From Thermoplasmata archaeon (lineage in GTDB: Archaea > Thermoplasmatota > Thermoplasmata > Thermoplasmatales > Thermoplasmataceae): DNA of 21,716 nucleotides. The notes below the pieces were generated by a model. It did no database searches. It was given only the letters and a program-made list of their open reading frames with translations, and was not told the DNA's origin. Shown here in pieces: positions 1 through 7,962 of this stretch (within the stretch, counting starts at the first letter, position 1; each line of letters begins with the position of its first letter). The DNA lies in NCBI GenBank assembly GCA_021827885.1, contig JAKAUD010000058.1, positions 1 through 21,716 of the forward strand. The letters run 5' to 3'. The position numbers and the translations under genes were made by a program.

Positions 1-9
1 GTGTGCAAC

Positions 10-927
10 TTACCGGCGTAAGACGACGCCAACGTCATGGGAGATGACTATCATGGATTTTACTTCCTTGGTGTTTTTAAGATTCTTCAGTTCTTTTATA
101 ATCTTGGCCTGTGTGATGACATCCAGGCCAGTAGTGGGCTCATCTGCAATTATGATTTTCGGGTTAAGGGCTAGGGCCATTGCAATTATTCCTCTCTGTT
201 TCATTCCGCCGCTCAATTCATGCGGATATGAATCAAGGAATTTCAGGTTAAAGCCAGCGGTAATGCAGCATGACTCCATTCTGTTTGTTTCCAGCAGGCG
301 CCTTTTCTTCTGAACCGACATGGTTCGGAGTTCATCCCTCAATTTTTTTAGGAGATCCTGGTAAGTCTGCTCTTCAAGCGTTGAAAGATCGCGTTCATCG
401 CCTTCCCTTGAATTCTGAACGGCAAATTCATGCGCTCTTGCCCTCAAAACCCTCTCGTTGATGAAATCACTTTCACCGTACTGAGATATCTGATCGAATG
501 TATTGTGAACCTGGAATACCTCGTGTATCTGATTCCTTATAGTATGCACCGGGTTGAAAGCATTCATTGCACCCTGGAAGATCATTGAAATCTCCTTCCA
601 CCTGATGGCCGCTAGACGGGATTGGATCATCTTCATTGATTTCTTATATGCCTTCCTGTTCATTGCCTGCTCGTAGATACTTGTAACTTCCTGGCCCATA
701 TACTGGATGCTGCCTGACATCACTGAGTTATTTGCAAGAAGGCCGAGGATAGAACTTGCTATTGTTGACTTTCCAGATCCGCTTTCACCAATCAGTCCAA
801 GAATCTCTCCTTCGCTAAGCGTGAAACTCACATTATCTATTGCAGTAAGTGTGCCCTCATTCGTTTTAAATTTCACAGTGAGATTATTAACTTCAAGTAA
901 TTTATTTCCAGAAAAATTTTCCACCAT
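10..927 (-). CDS. Oligopeptide/dipeptide ABC transporter ATP-binding protein (OppD/DppD type), C-terminus disrupted
   Basis: ATPase subunit that powers the peptide-type importer encoded upstream in the same operon. Walker A is GESGSGKST (residues 48-56), the Q-loop is MIFQGAMNAFNP (Gln118), the signature is LSGGMKQRG (238-246), Walker B is IIIADEPTTGLD (258-269) and the switch His is His297 in ISHD. The start ATG lies 4 bases after the permease stop, with GGAG upstream. Two oddities stand out. The segment between Q-loop and signature is about 60 residues longer than in bacterial DppD and is rich in charge. The frame also stops right after SHDVGVV, at 305 residues, while the next frame (positions 20-1) reads YAGKLH, which resembles the family's MYAG segment. 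The gene therefore looks frameshifted, with roughly 29 bases missing, and would otherwise run off the window. The family call is firm; whether the break is real or an assembly error cannot be told here. Confidence 0.88.
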   Translation of the reverse strand: MVENFSGNKLLEVNNLTVKFKTNEGTLTAIDNVSFTLSEGEILGLIGESGSGKSTIASSILGLLANNSVMSGSIQYMGQEVTSIYEQAMNRKAYKKSMKMIQSRLAAIRWKEISMIFQGAMNAFNPVHTIRNQIHEVFQVHNTFDQISQYGESDFINERVLRARAHEFAVQNSREGDERDLSTLEEQTYQDLLKKLRDELRTMSVQKKRRLLETNRMESCCITAGFNLKFLDSYPHELSGGMKQRGIIAMALALNPKIIIADEPTTGLDVITQAKIIKELKNLKNTKEVKSMIVISHDVGVVLRR

Positions 928-931
928 TAGA

Positions 932-3187
932 TCATCTTCTCCTCAATCTCGGGTTCACAACCTCATCCATGCCCCTTGATATGAATATAATAGCAACGAC
1001 GAAAAGGGTAAGCGCTATTGCGGGCGGGAATATCCACTGTGGAGATGCTGCAACTGCAAAATAGTCGTTGTAAACCTCATTTAGCATTCCGCCCCAAGTT
1101 GCCACAGAAAGCGGGGCCAACCCTAGGAATTCCAATCCTGAAACCGCGCCAATACCGCCTGCAATTGAAAGAGCCAGAAGATATAGTAATAGAGGTCCTA
1201 TATTAGGTAAAATGTGCCCCCTCATTATATGGAAAGTCTTTGAGCCAAATAGCTTTGAAGCCTCTACAAAAGACCTGGCAGATATACTCCTGACAATACC
1301 TATAAGGCTGAAAGCGGCAAATGGCCATCCTGTCAGGCTTACTATTAATATCAGATCCTCGAAATCTGCGTTCTTCGGAAACAAGGATGCCAGCGCTATC
1401 AATAAAGCCAGTCCAGGGATAAGGAAAAGGGCAAGCGAAGCTGTTTCAAGGGCGCTACCAAGTGCCCCTCCCCTGTAACCAACATATAGCGCAACCGCAA
1501 CTGATACCAAAATAGTTACAAGGCCAATGCTGAGACCGAAAACCCAGTCTGTCCAGAAACTTTCAATGAACTCTGCCCACACATCCTGCCCCGATGTCGT
1601 TGTACCCAAAAGAAAACGAGCTCCAGAAGGAGTTTTAGCCATGGATGGAATTGGTGTCATCGACTTGGCTGTAGAATTGAAAATATAGAGGTAATTAAGA
1701 TTTGAAATCATGGAAATCTCACCAAACCCGGTGTTCGCATCGGAGAAATAGAGAACCTGGCTGGTGTTTGAGGGCGTAGGAGACACGTGGTAACTCCATG
1801 AAAATGGTTCGCCGCTGGGCGAATTAAGGCTAAATGACAATATTTCTCCTTCTTGTGAGACAAGAATTAAAGCATCAGATACAGGATCATAGGTCGCGGC
1901 GGTAGTAAAATTACCGGACCCGGCCGGAAGTGGAACACTGCTTACCTTGACAGCGTTTGAGGAGTTAAGGGAGATCACAAATGCCTGTGTGGATGCAGCA
2001 GCCAATATATGAGTTGGAAAGCCTGCCGCTCCAGGCGTGGTGGAAAGACTGTATAGTTTCTGGCTCAAATCCACCACTGTCCGGACCAACCCAGAAGACA
2101 ATGAAACATTACTGACTGTATCGCCATTTGAAATGAAAAATGCAGAATTTATTTTCGAGTAAGCCACCTGATAGTATGAGGGTATCTGCAGGGCCACGTT
2201 TAAATCGATATTTAAACTATTATTAGTGCTCCATGCCAGTGTTTGATTCAAAAAATATCCCTGAATGGAAGTGCTGTTATAGATCAATATTCTGGCGTCG
2301 GTCTCAGCTTTATTTGGAGAAAATCCCGCTCCATAGTATTCTATTCCTGCTGGCTTATTCATTGTAATTTTCGTGACATTGAATAATTTTAAAGGGCTGA
2401 TCCCATAGGAGTGAAGATAATCGCCAGTATTATTCTGTGTAATAAAAAATACCGTTCCGGGGGTGTTGTATCCATTATCCTCATAATTAAACGATGGAAT
2501 TGATGTGTCGGTTGTACTAGAAAAAGGGATGGAATTTGTAACCACATTCCCAACTATGGTTCCGTTATAAGAGATGTTGGTAAAAGGAATATATTCTGGT
2601 TTTTTCAGTCCTAGATCCAGAAATACAAGTTTACCAATTTCAATCTGACCATTTGTAAATGGCATTACGACAAATCTCTCAATCAGGGTATTGGATGAAA
2701 TGGCAGCTGATTCAAGGACACAATTTATAAGCGGTACCACGGTTGGCGAGAGCATCCTGACTGAATTTCCAAAACTTGAATTGTAAACGACACCATACGA
2801 ACCTAAAGGCGCATCAGTTCCATAAGTACCGAGACCATAATAATAGATCTTGCCAGAGGATGTCCCGAAGTAAATTGCCGATGCACCCTCATTCAACACA
2901 TCTGTCGAAAAAGGCCCATATATACTGACGCTCCCAGGTGCCTGGGTTACATTTTGAAGTGAAGTGTTTGTCAGCTGAGACGCTATATGCGTATCAACCT
3001 CCGGAGCTTCATAAAAATAATTCGGGTGGTACACTATTGCAGGTGTCATTAATGCAATAATGACAAAGGATAACAAAATAATGAATCCAACCTTTCCATA
3101 TTTATTCTTATAAAATATTTTAAAATCACGATAGTACTTGACAAGCGTAGAATTAGATTTATTGTCTTTTTGACGCGACCCCTGCAT
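932..3187 (-). CDS. Peptide ABC transporter permease (OppC/DppC type) with a large extracytoplasmic insertion
   Basis: Inner permease subunit of the importer. TM1 is at about residues 33-52. The C-terminal 233 residues (about 519-751) are a standard DppC core, starting with FLLGTTTSGQDV in place of the usual HPLGTDxxGRDV. The core carries five or so membrane helices and an EAA loop (EASKLFGSKTFHIMRGHILP) for contact with the ATPase. Between them lies a segment of about 450 residues (66-518) that is rich in Asn, Ser, Thr, Gly and N-glycosylation sequons and has alternating beta-strand patterns. It should face outside the cell. Usual OppC/DppC proteins are about 300 residues; this one is 751. 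A purine-rich GGGGAGG ends two bases before the ATG. The gene is 21 bases after oppB and 4 bases before the ATPase gene. The beta-propeller-like nature of the insertion is inference from strand-like repeats. Confidence 0.9.
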   Translation of the reverse strand: MQGSRQKDNKSNSTLVKYYRDFKIFYKNKYGKVGFIILLSFVIIALMTPAIVYHPNYFYEAPEVDTHIASQLTNTSLQNVTQAPGSVSIYGPFSTDVLNEGASAIYFGTSSGKIYYYGLGTYGTDAPLGSYGVVYNSSFGNSVRMLSPTVVPLINCVLESAAISSNTLIERFVVMPFTNGQIEIGKLVFLDLGLKKPEYIPFTNISYNGTIVGNVVTNSIPFSSTTDTSIPSFNYEDNGYNTPGTVFFITQNNTGDYLHSYGISPLKLFNVTKITMNKPAGIEYYGAGFSPNKAETDARILIYNSTSIQGYFLNQTLAWSTNNSLNIDLNVALQIPSYYQVAYSKINSAFFISNGDTVSNVSLSSGLVRTVVDLSQKLYSLSTTPGAAGFPTHILAAASTQAFVISLNSSNAVKVSSVPLPAGSGNFTTAATYDPVSDALILVSQEGEILSFSLNSPSGEPFSWSYHVSPTPSNTSQVLYFSDANTGFGEISMISNLNYLYIFNSTAKSMTPIPSMAKTPSGARFLLGTTTSGQDVWAEFIESFWTDWVFGLSIGLVTILVSVAVALYVGYRGGALGSALETASLALFLIPGLALLIALASLFPKNADFEDLILIVSLTGWPFAAFSLIGIVRSISARSFVEASKLFGSKTFHIMRGHILPNIGPLLLYLLALSIAGGIGAVSGLEFLGLAPLSVATWGGMLNEVYNDYFAVAASPQWIFPPAIALTLFVVAIIFISRGMDEVVNPRLRRR

Positions 3188-3208
3188 ATCCTCCCCTAAT
3201 CTAAATCA

Positions 3209-4201
3209 TCATACTTTAATTCTTGGATCGAGCCACGCATGAATGTAGTCTACCAGCGAGTAAGCGAATATCGTAAGGAGCGCAATAACAAAGGTAGACG
3301 CCTCGCTTAACGGATAATCTTCATTTATCACAGCGTGGTAAAGAAGTGGCCCCATTCCTGGCCAGTTAAAAATTATCGCAACAATGAGAGAACCGCTTAT
3401 CAGGAAAGATATGTTAAGGGCAAGCCTTGTTGTTACAGGTATTACTGCAATTCTTGCTGCATGCCTTCTTAATATCGATTTTTCAGGTACACCCTTGGCT
3501 CTCGCTGTCAGTATATGGTCTTCACCTAGTGTAGAAACCATGGCAGCCCTCATGGTAATCATGTGACCTGCGGCTTCAATCAAAAGGAGGGAAAAAAATG
3601 GCATGGCCATGTGGTACATCAGACTGACAACAGAAGAGAACGTTGGATGTGTTATATAGGACAGGGGCACACCTGCTCTGATGGGGAAATACGATGTATA
3701 TACTGTAAGGTACAGGAATAGCAGTACGCCAATTATGAAATATGGAATTGAATTCACCAGAAGGGCTATCGATAAGATCGCACCCTCGCGTTTTCCGCCC
3801 CTTATCCTGGATACAAGGATACCAAGTGGTACCCCTATTACATAAGATATCAGGGCAGTCGAAACTATGAGAACTAATGTGTATGGGAGCGCTATTGCAA
3901 TCTCCTCATACACGGTTTCCCCTGGATTCAGATAATCTTTTCCCCAGTGAAATGTGAACATTTGATACAAGTAGGTAGTAAAGTCAGTAAGAGACCACTT
4001 ACCATTTTGTAAACCAAGAGATGCAAGTATCGCGTGCTGGGCAGACACCGAGAGAGGCTGTCCGTTTTTATTGGCACTCTTCAAGAGTAAAAGCCCGGGG
4101 TTGCCAGGCATAAGCCTAAAAACAACAAAAATAATCAAAGTCATTATCAAAATCAACGCAAATGCTTGAATAATTTTACGTGAAAGAAGATAAATATTCA
4201 T
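3209..4201 (-). CDS. Peptide ABC transporter permease (OppB/DppB type)
   Basis: First permease subunit of the importer. At 330 residues it has normal family length. The N-terminal helix (about 8-28) is followed by FRLMPGNP, the conserved OppB segment after TM1. An extracytoplasmic loop follows, then about five more helices. The EAA loop is ARAKGVPEKSILRRHAARIA, followed by the conserved FNWPGMG and the C-terminal DPRIKV ending typical of the family. A GGGGA lies about nine bases before the ATG. The gene follows the binding-protein gene after 43 bases of very T-rich sequence (on the coding strand) and is followed by the OppC-type gene after 21 bases. The substrate cannot be read from the sequence. 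Peptides are the family default, but other solutes such as sugars are moved by relatives. Confidence 0.93.
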   Translation of the reverse strand: MNIYLLSRKIIQAFALILIMTLIIFVVFRLMPGNPGLLLLKSANKNGQPLSVSAQHAILASLGLQNGKWSLTDFTTYLYQMFTFHWGKDYLNPGETVYEEIAIALPYTLVLIVSTALISYVIGVPLGILVSRIRGGKREGAILSIALLVNSIPYFIIGVLLFLYLTVYTSYFPIRAGVPLSYITHPTFSSVVSLMYHMAMPFFSLLLIEAAGHMITMRAAMVSTLGEDHILTARAKGVPEKSILRRHAARIAVIPVTTRLALNISFLISGSLIVAIIFNWPGMGPLLYHAVINEDYPLSEASTFVIALLTIFAYSLVDYIHAWLDPRIKV

Positions 4202-4212
4202 TAAAAAATCCC

Positions 4213-4249
4213 CTTAATAATAAAAAATAAAAATAAATAAATTATTAAG
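4213..4249 (-). terminator. Dyad with T-rich tract after the binding-protein gene (possible attenuator)
   Basis: CTTAATAAT (4213-4221) and ATTATTAAG (4241-4249) form a perfect 9-base inverted repeat around a 19-base spacer that is almost all T and A on the transcribed strand (TTTTTATTTTTT). It spans the stop codon of the binding-protein gene and lies before oppB. It could end some transcripts, so that binding protein is made in excess over the membrane subunits. Confidence 0.45.
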
Positions 4250-7187
4250 ATTTTTTCCTCCTGCTTCTTACAACGACCGCAGCAGCTGCTATTACTATTA
4301 CAGCCACAACCACGCCTATAATGACGTAGTCAAGGTAGTTTGTAGTTGTTACAGGTTTCACAACAGGCGCTACTAAGGTTATGTTATCTCCAAAGATTGT
4401 CGCATTGTTAGATGTTGCACTTACTGTTATACCGGATAGATCCTGGGTCAGCAATGAAGAACTGATGTTCCCTGTTGCCTTGAAAGTAAAGACAGCTACT
4501 CCAGCCGAATTAGTAGTAAGGGTTAGTGGTGAAACAGCCGTCATGTTAACAGGGTTTGATAGTGTTATTGTTAGAGTTGCTCCAGCATATGGCGGATCAG
4601 AGGTTCCATTTACAGAGTCGACGGTAAAAGTTATTGTGCCAGTCTGCCCAGTTGTATATGATTTAGCATTCACTGAATAAGAGATATGAAGGGCAACACC
4701 ATTTACAAGAAGTATATTCACTGAAGATATTCCAGCGCCTGTTTCAGGTGCATTGGGTTGAACTGCTGCAGCGGTTATAGTTACCGTTTGGTTGTTAGCG
4801 GTTACGACAGCTCCAGTGGCGTTACAGCTCTTCATATCCTCAGCAAGGTATGAAGCGATATAGTATTCCCAGGTAGCCTGTCCCTTGGAGTTAGCGACGA
4901 GGTTATTCGAGGTGACATTTATTATACCTCCATATGGGGCCGAGAAACCGATGGTCAGATCAGCACCGGCTACTGTTCTTGTGCCATTCCAGACTGTAAA
5001 TGTAACATTACCATATGTTCCAGCAGTGAATGTAGAGCCGGAGTCAAGTACTTCAGTTACTGATAGATTGTATTTAGGTACTACCACTGAGGAAGTATGG
5101 GTATGTATGGAAAAGAACTGCCAGTACCAGTAGATATAAAGTGCATTAGTCTCAGTTAAGGAGTAATTAGTAAAGGTAGAAGTCTGCAGTGGAACAAGAT
5201 CTGTCCCGTACCCTATGTTTATCATGAAAGCTTCATCTATCATAAGAGACTGGAGGTATTTTATATCATGCTGTGCGACTGAGAACGTGTCTGTGTTTGC
5301 AGCCTGTGACGATAGGTTGTCAAAGAGATTCTGAACCTGTGTTCCGGTCAAGGTCTGTCCATTGACGGTCAGAGACGAGAACGGACCAACATACTCGTTT
5401 GTTGGTATTCCATAAGCAGGATTGACGAACTCCTGGCAACCAAGTGCAGGATCTGTGGAAGCAGTGGATATTCCCAAAACTGCCATTTCATATCCATTGG
5501 TTGCACCGTTGGATGAAATTGTACTGTCAATATTTGCTATCAAAGTTGTAAAAGCCTCTTCCTTGATTATTGCTTTTACTCCAAGCAGGTTCCAGTCCTG
5601 GATTGCAGCTTCTATATCCTCTATGTTGTTAGGAGCGACTGCACCGACAGTCGTCTGTATGACTATACAGACCTGTGTCCCATTATACAGCAATCCATGG
5701 GATGTATTGGTCATTCCAGGGATCGAATCTATCAGCTGAGCAGCCTTAGCTAGATCAAATGTGTATTCAGGTGCTGAAGCATTCACGAACAGTGTGTTTG
5801 AAGGATTAATTGGGTTGGATGACAAATATCCATATCCGTCAGCGATCACACTTGCCATATATGATGTAGGGGTTGCATAGTTAAGTCCCTGCCTGAAAGC
5901 TGTTATATTCATAGGAGCATCGTTAGTATTTATCCTGAAATACCCATATGCGCTGGATAGCTTTTTGTAGATGACTGAGCCGGGAGTAGTGGAGACCTGT
6001 GGAAGGAAGCTTGGATCCGGTGCGAGGGATGTAGTATCGACCTGTCCCTTTTCATATGCACCTATTAATCCGGATTCCGATGAATAGAACGGCATTGCTA
6101 TTTCATAGAATTTAGGCGTGTACTGCCTGAGTCCACTTGATGCATTTGCATACTGCACGAAATAGTGCGGGTTAGCATAGAATTTCTCGCACTGAGACGG
6201 TATGATTTCTCCATTTGGTATTCCGTAATTGTTTGTTACCATGAATGGTCCAGTACCAACCAGTCCGGGTACCGCACCAGTTGAGACACTCCATCCAAGA
6301 TTCCAAGAATAATACCCCTCAGTCTGGTTAACAACTGTTGTGTTTGTTGTGCAGTTCCATAGGCCAACGTCATTGAAATTATGGTATCTCCAGATATGAT
6401 ATGGAAGGATATCATTTGTCAATGAATCTGGCAATATCAGGAGTGTTTGCTTTGTGACAAAGACCTTCACTGAAAGGTTACCGTTGGGTATGACATTGAC
6501 AACATTTGCCCATATGCCAAAACCAGCCTCCATTCTCCAAGAACAAACAACATCTGCTGATTGCAGATAATATGTTAGCATCTTAGTCGGTTTGTAGGAT
6601 TTGAATGTGTGGGTTGTCAGATTGCTGGCAACATAGTAAGATGTTACATTTGAAAACATGTATGACTGGGTTGCATTTGCAGCGGTCCAGTCAGTCCACT
6701 GGACATTTGGCCTTAAGTTTATGGTATAAACATACGAATAATTTTCAGTTGAATTTGTTACCACATCAAAAGTTGTGTTGTTTGAAGTAACATGCGCAAC
6801 CGTATAATTAGTTGCAAGCCATGGGATAGTCGTGCCGTTTGGCAGATCGGTGAACATCGAATCGTAAATTTCATCGATTGCATAAACATCGCAGTAGGTA
6901 TTCGCTGGGAAATAGTTCAGCGTGTTTACATTACAGTCGATACCCATATAGAAAGTACCATTGGTATATCCCGGTTCATGGTACGTATTTGTTGGGTACG
7001 TCCAATTAGCCGTACTTGTCGTAAACGACCTAGCTGACGAAGCGCCGTTAACTGTCGACGCCAAGCTATTACTATAGCTATTCACATTGCTACTAGATAC
7101 ATTCCCTGCTCCACTGACCAAGGCAAACGCGGTGCCCATCATCAGTACAGACAGGAAAATAGATATCACTATTTTTCTGTGATCCAT
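4245..7187 (-). CDS. Membrane-anchored extracellular solute-binding protein (SBP_bac_5 type) of the ABC importer
   Basis: Captures the substrate outside the cell for the importer. The N-terminus has a signal-like hydrophobic segment (about residues 6-25). Residues of about 75-690 are the family-5 solute-binding core, for example the stretch around NLRPNVQWTDW, an early strand typical of OppA/DppA. Two Ig-like beta domains follow (about 725-830 and 835-945). They resemble each other (VTFTVWNG...ADLTI and ITFTVDSVNG...ATLTI, each followed by NS-G), so they look like a tandem duplication. The C-terminus is a transmembrane helix (about 954-973) with a basic tail RSRRKKS that anchors the protein. 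Many N-x-S/T sequons suggest heavy glycosylation. The gene starts the operon; a TATA-like box 27 bases before the ATG implies a leaderless mRNA. Length is 980 residues against about 500-600 for bacterial OppA, the excess being the C-terminal stalk. Confidence 0.9.
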   Translation of the reverse strand: MDHRKIVISIFLSVLMMGTAFALVSGAGNVSSSNVNSYSNSLASTVNGASSARSFTTSTANWTYPTNTYHEPGYTNGTFYMGIDCNVNTLNYFPANTYCDVYAIDEIYDSMFTDLPNGTTIPWLATNYTVAHVTSNNTTFDVVTNSTENYSYVYTINLRPNVQWTDWTAANATQSYMFSNVTSYYVASNLTTHTFKSYKPTKMLTYYLQSADVVCSWRMEAGFGIWANVVNVIPNGNLSVKVFVTKQTLLILPDSLTNDILPYHIWRYHNFNDVGLWNCTTNTTVVNQTEGYYSWNLGWSVSTGAVPGLVGTGPFMVTNNYGIPNGEIIPSQCEKFYANPHYFVQYANASSGLRQYTPKFYEIAMPFYSSESGLIGAYEKGQVDTTSLAPDPSFLPQVSTTPGSVIYKKLSSAYGYFRINTNDAPMNITAFRQGLNYATPTSYMASVIADGYGYLSSNPINPSNTLFVNASAPEYTFDLAKAAQLIDSIPGMTNTSHGLLYNGTQVCIVIQTTVGAVAPNNIEDIEAAIQDWNLLGVKAIIKEEAFTTLIANIDSTISSNGATNGYEMAVLGISTASTDPALGCQEFVNPAYGIPTNEYVGPFSSLTVNGQTLTGTQVQNLFDNLSSQAANTDTFSVAQHDIKYLQSLMIDEAFMINIGYGTDLVPLQTSTFTNYSLTETNALYIYWYWQFFSIHTHTSSVVVPKYNLSVTEVLDSGSTFTAGTYGNVTFTVWNGTRTVAGADLTIGFSAPYGGIINVTSNNLVANSKGQATWEYYIASYLAEDMKSCNATGAVVTANNQTVTITAAAVQPNAPETGAGISSVNILLVNGVALHISYSVNAKSYTTGQTGTITFTVDSVNGTSDPPYAGATLTITLSNPVNMTAVSPLTLTTNSAGVAVFTFKATGNISSSLLTQDLSGITVSATSNNATIFGDNITLVAPVVKPVTTTNYLDYVIIGVVVAVIVIAAAAVVVRSRRKKS

Positions 7188-7209
7188 GACAACTGCATAC
7201 TAATTAATG

Positions 7210-7218
7210 TTTATAAAT
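7210..7218 (-). promoter_or_regulatory. TATA-like box of the ABC importer operon
   Basis: On the minus strand this reads ATTTATAAA, centred 27 bases before the ATG at 7187. This is the archaeal TATA position relative to a transcription start at or next to the start codon, so the binding-protein mRNA is probably leaderless. Confidence 0.55.
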
Positions 7219-7490
7219 ATTTCTAACGTCCGAAATCTGATTGAAGTAATAATGTTACGTGATCTTTAATCATGACTAGAAACATAGAATCATCGCTAAT
7301 AAGTTAATCTGTGATCGATTATTCGTCACCTGAAAGATCGCGAAATCTTGGCCCATAATTTATGACTGATTCCATTAATAATTTCTCAATTCGAATTCCC
7401 TGAAAGGTTTATTGGGTAATAAATCGAGACCTAAAATTCTCTCGCTTTAGCCAAACTTATTTCTTTAATATTGATAGATTGGAGGTAAAG

Positions 7491-7498
7491 TATAAAAT
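7491..7498 (+). promoter_or_regulatory. TATA-like box of the small membrane protein gene
   Basis: TATAAAAT centred about 29 bases before the ATG at 7523, preceded by purine-rich GGAGGTAAAG that could serve as a TFB-recognition element. It predicts a transcript with almost no leader. Confidence 0.5.
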
Positions 7499-7522
7499 AA
7501 ACGTTTCCTTTTAGGTTCAGAG

Positions 7523-7783
7523 ATGAAATTATCTGCATTCAAGAAAGAAATTTTCTGGATTATCGTTAATTTTGCTGAAATAATATTGTTTCTTCTTCTT
7601 TATGAATACTTATATAACAGTATAACCGGGAAAGAACTGACTGCGTTTGGCTCAACCATTCAATGGGCCACATCAATCACCTACCTCATCTTTATTTTCT
7701 CAATTGTTGCAATACTTGTTCAGGGAGTAATCTTTGCCCTGAAAATTATATCCGTTGTTCTCAAACTAGACCAGGCCAGCTAA
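7523..7783 (+). CDS. Small two-helix membrane protein of unknown function
   Basis: An 86-residue protein that I do not recognise. It has a short basic N-terminus (MKLSAFKKE), a first hydrophobic helix at about residues 11-29, a polar loop (YNSITGKELTAFGS) and a long second hydrophobic stretch at about 48-78, so two membrane segments are expected. It is a single gene, divergent from the ABC operon and convergent with the ATPase gene. Support for it being real: a well-placed TATA-like box, a clean ATG start, hydrophobic composition organised into helices, and no competing gene on the other strand. No catalytic motif is visible. Confidence 0.62.
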   Translation: MKLSAFKKEIFWIIVNFAEIILFLLLYEYLYNSITGKELTAFGSTIQWATSITYLIFIFSIVAILVQGVIFALKIISVVLKLDQAS

Positions 7784-7938
7784 TTCAACGGGCGAGAATA
7801 TTTTGAAGTCTACTGGCTGATCTCCGGCCAATTATTTTGTTAATAGCACTCTCAGTGTATCGCTAATATTTTACATATGGTATGGGCAATCTTATTCAAT
7901 CATATTGTAGGCGATAATTAAATTTCTTCGATTACTGC

Positions 7939-7962
7939 ATGAATAAAAAAAAACAAATTCAT
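7939..7962 (-). terminator. Possible transcription terminator of the AAA/DUF234 ATPase gene
   Basis: On the minus strand the stop codon of the ATPase gene (7961-7959) is followed at once by TTTG and nine T residues (7953-7945). The tract is flanked by a perfect 6-base dyad (7939-7944 and 7957-7962). Oligo-T tracts are the usual archaeal termination signal. Confidence 0.5.

Larger units (their letters stand above)
7188..7522. other. Gene-free intergenic region between divergent promoters
   Basis: 335 bases that are A/T-rich and hold no credible gene. They contain the TATA-like boxes of the flanking divergent genes, a perfect 10-base palindrome AATTCGAATT at 7388-7397 and a small hairpin TTTATT-GGGT-AATAAA at 7408-7423. 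These palindromes could be regulator sites, but such short A/T-rich dyads also arise by chance. Confidence 0.4.
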
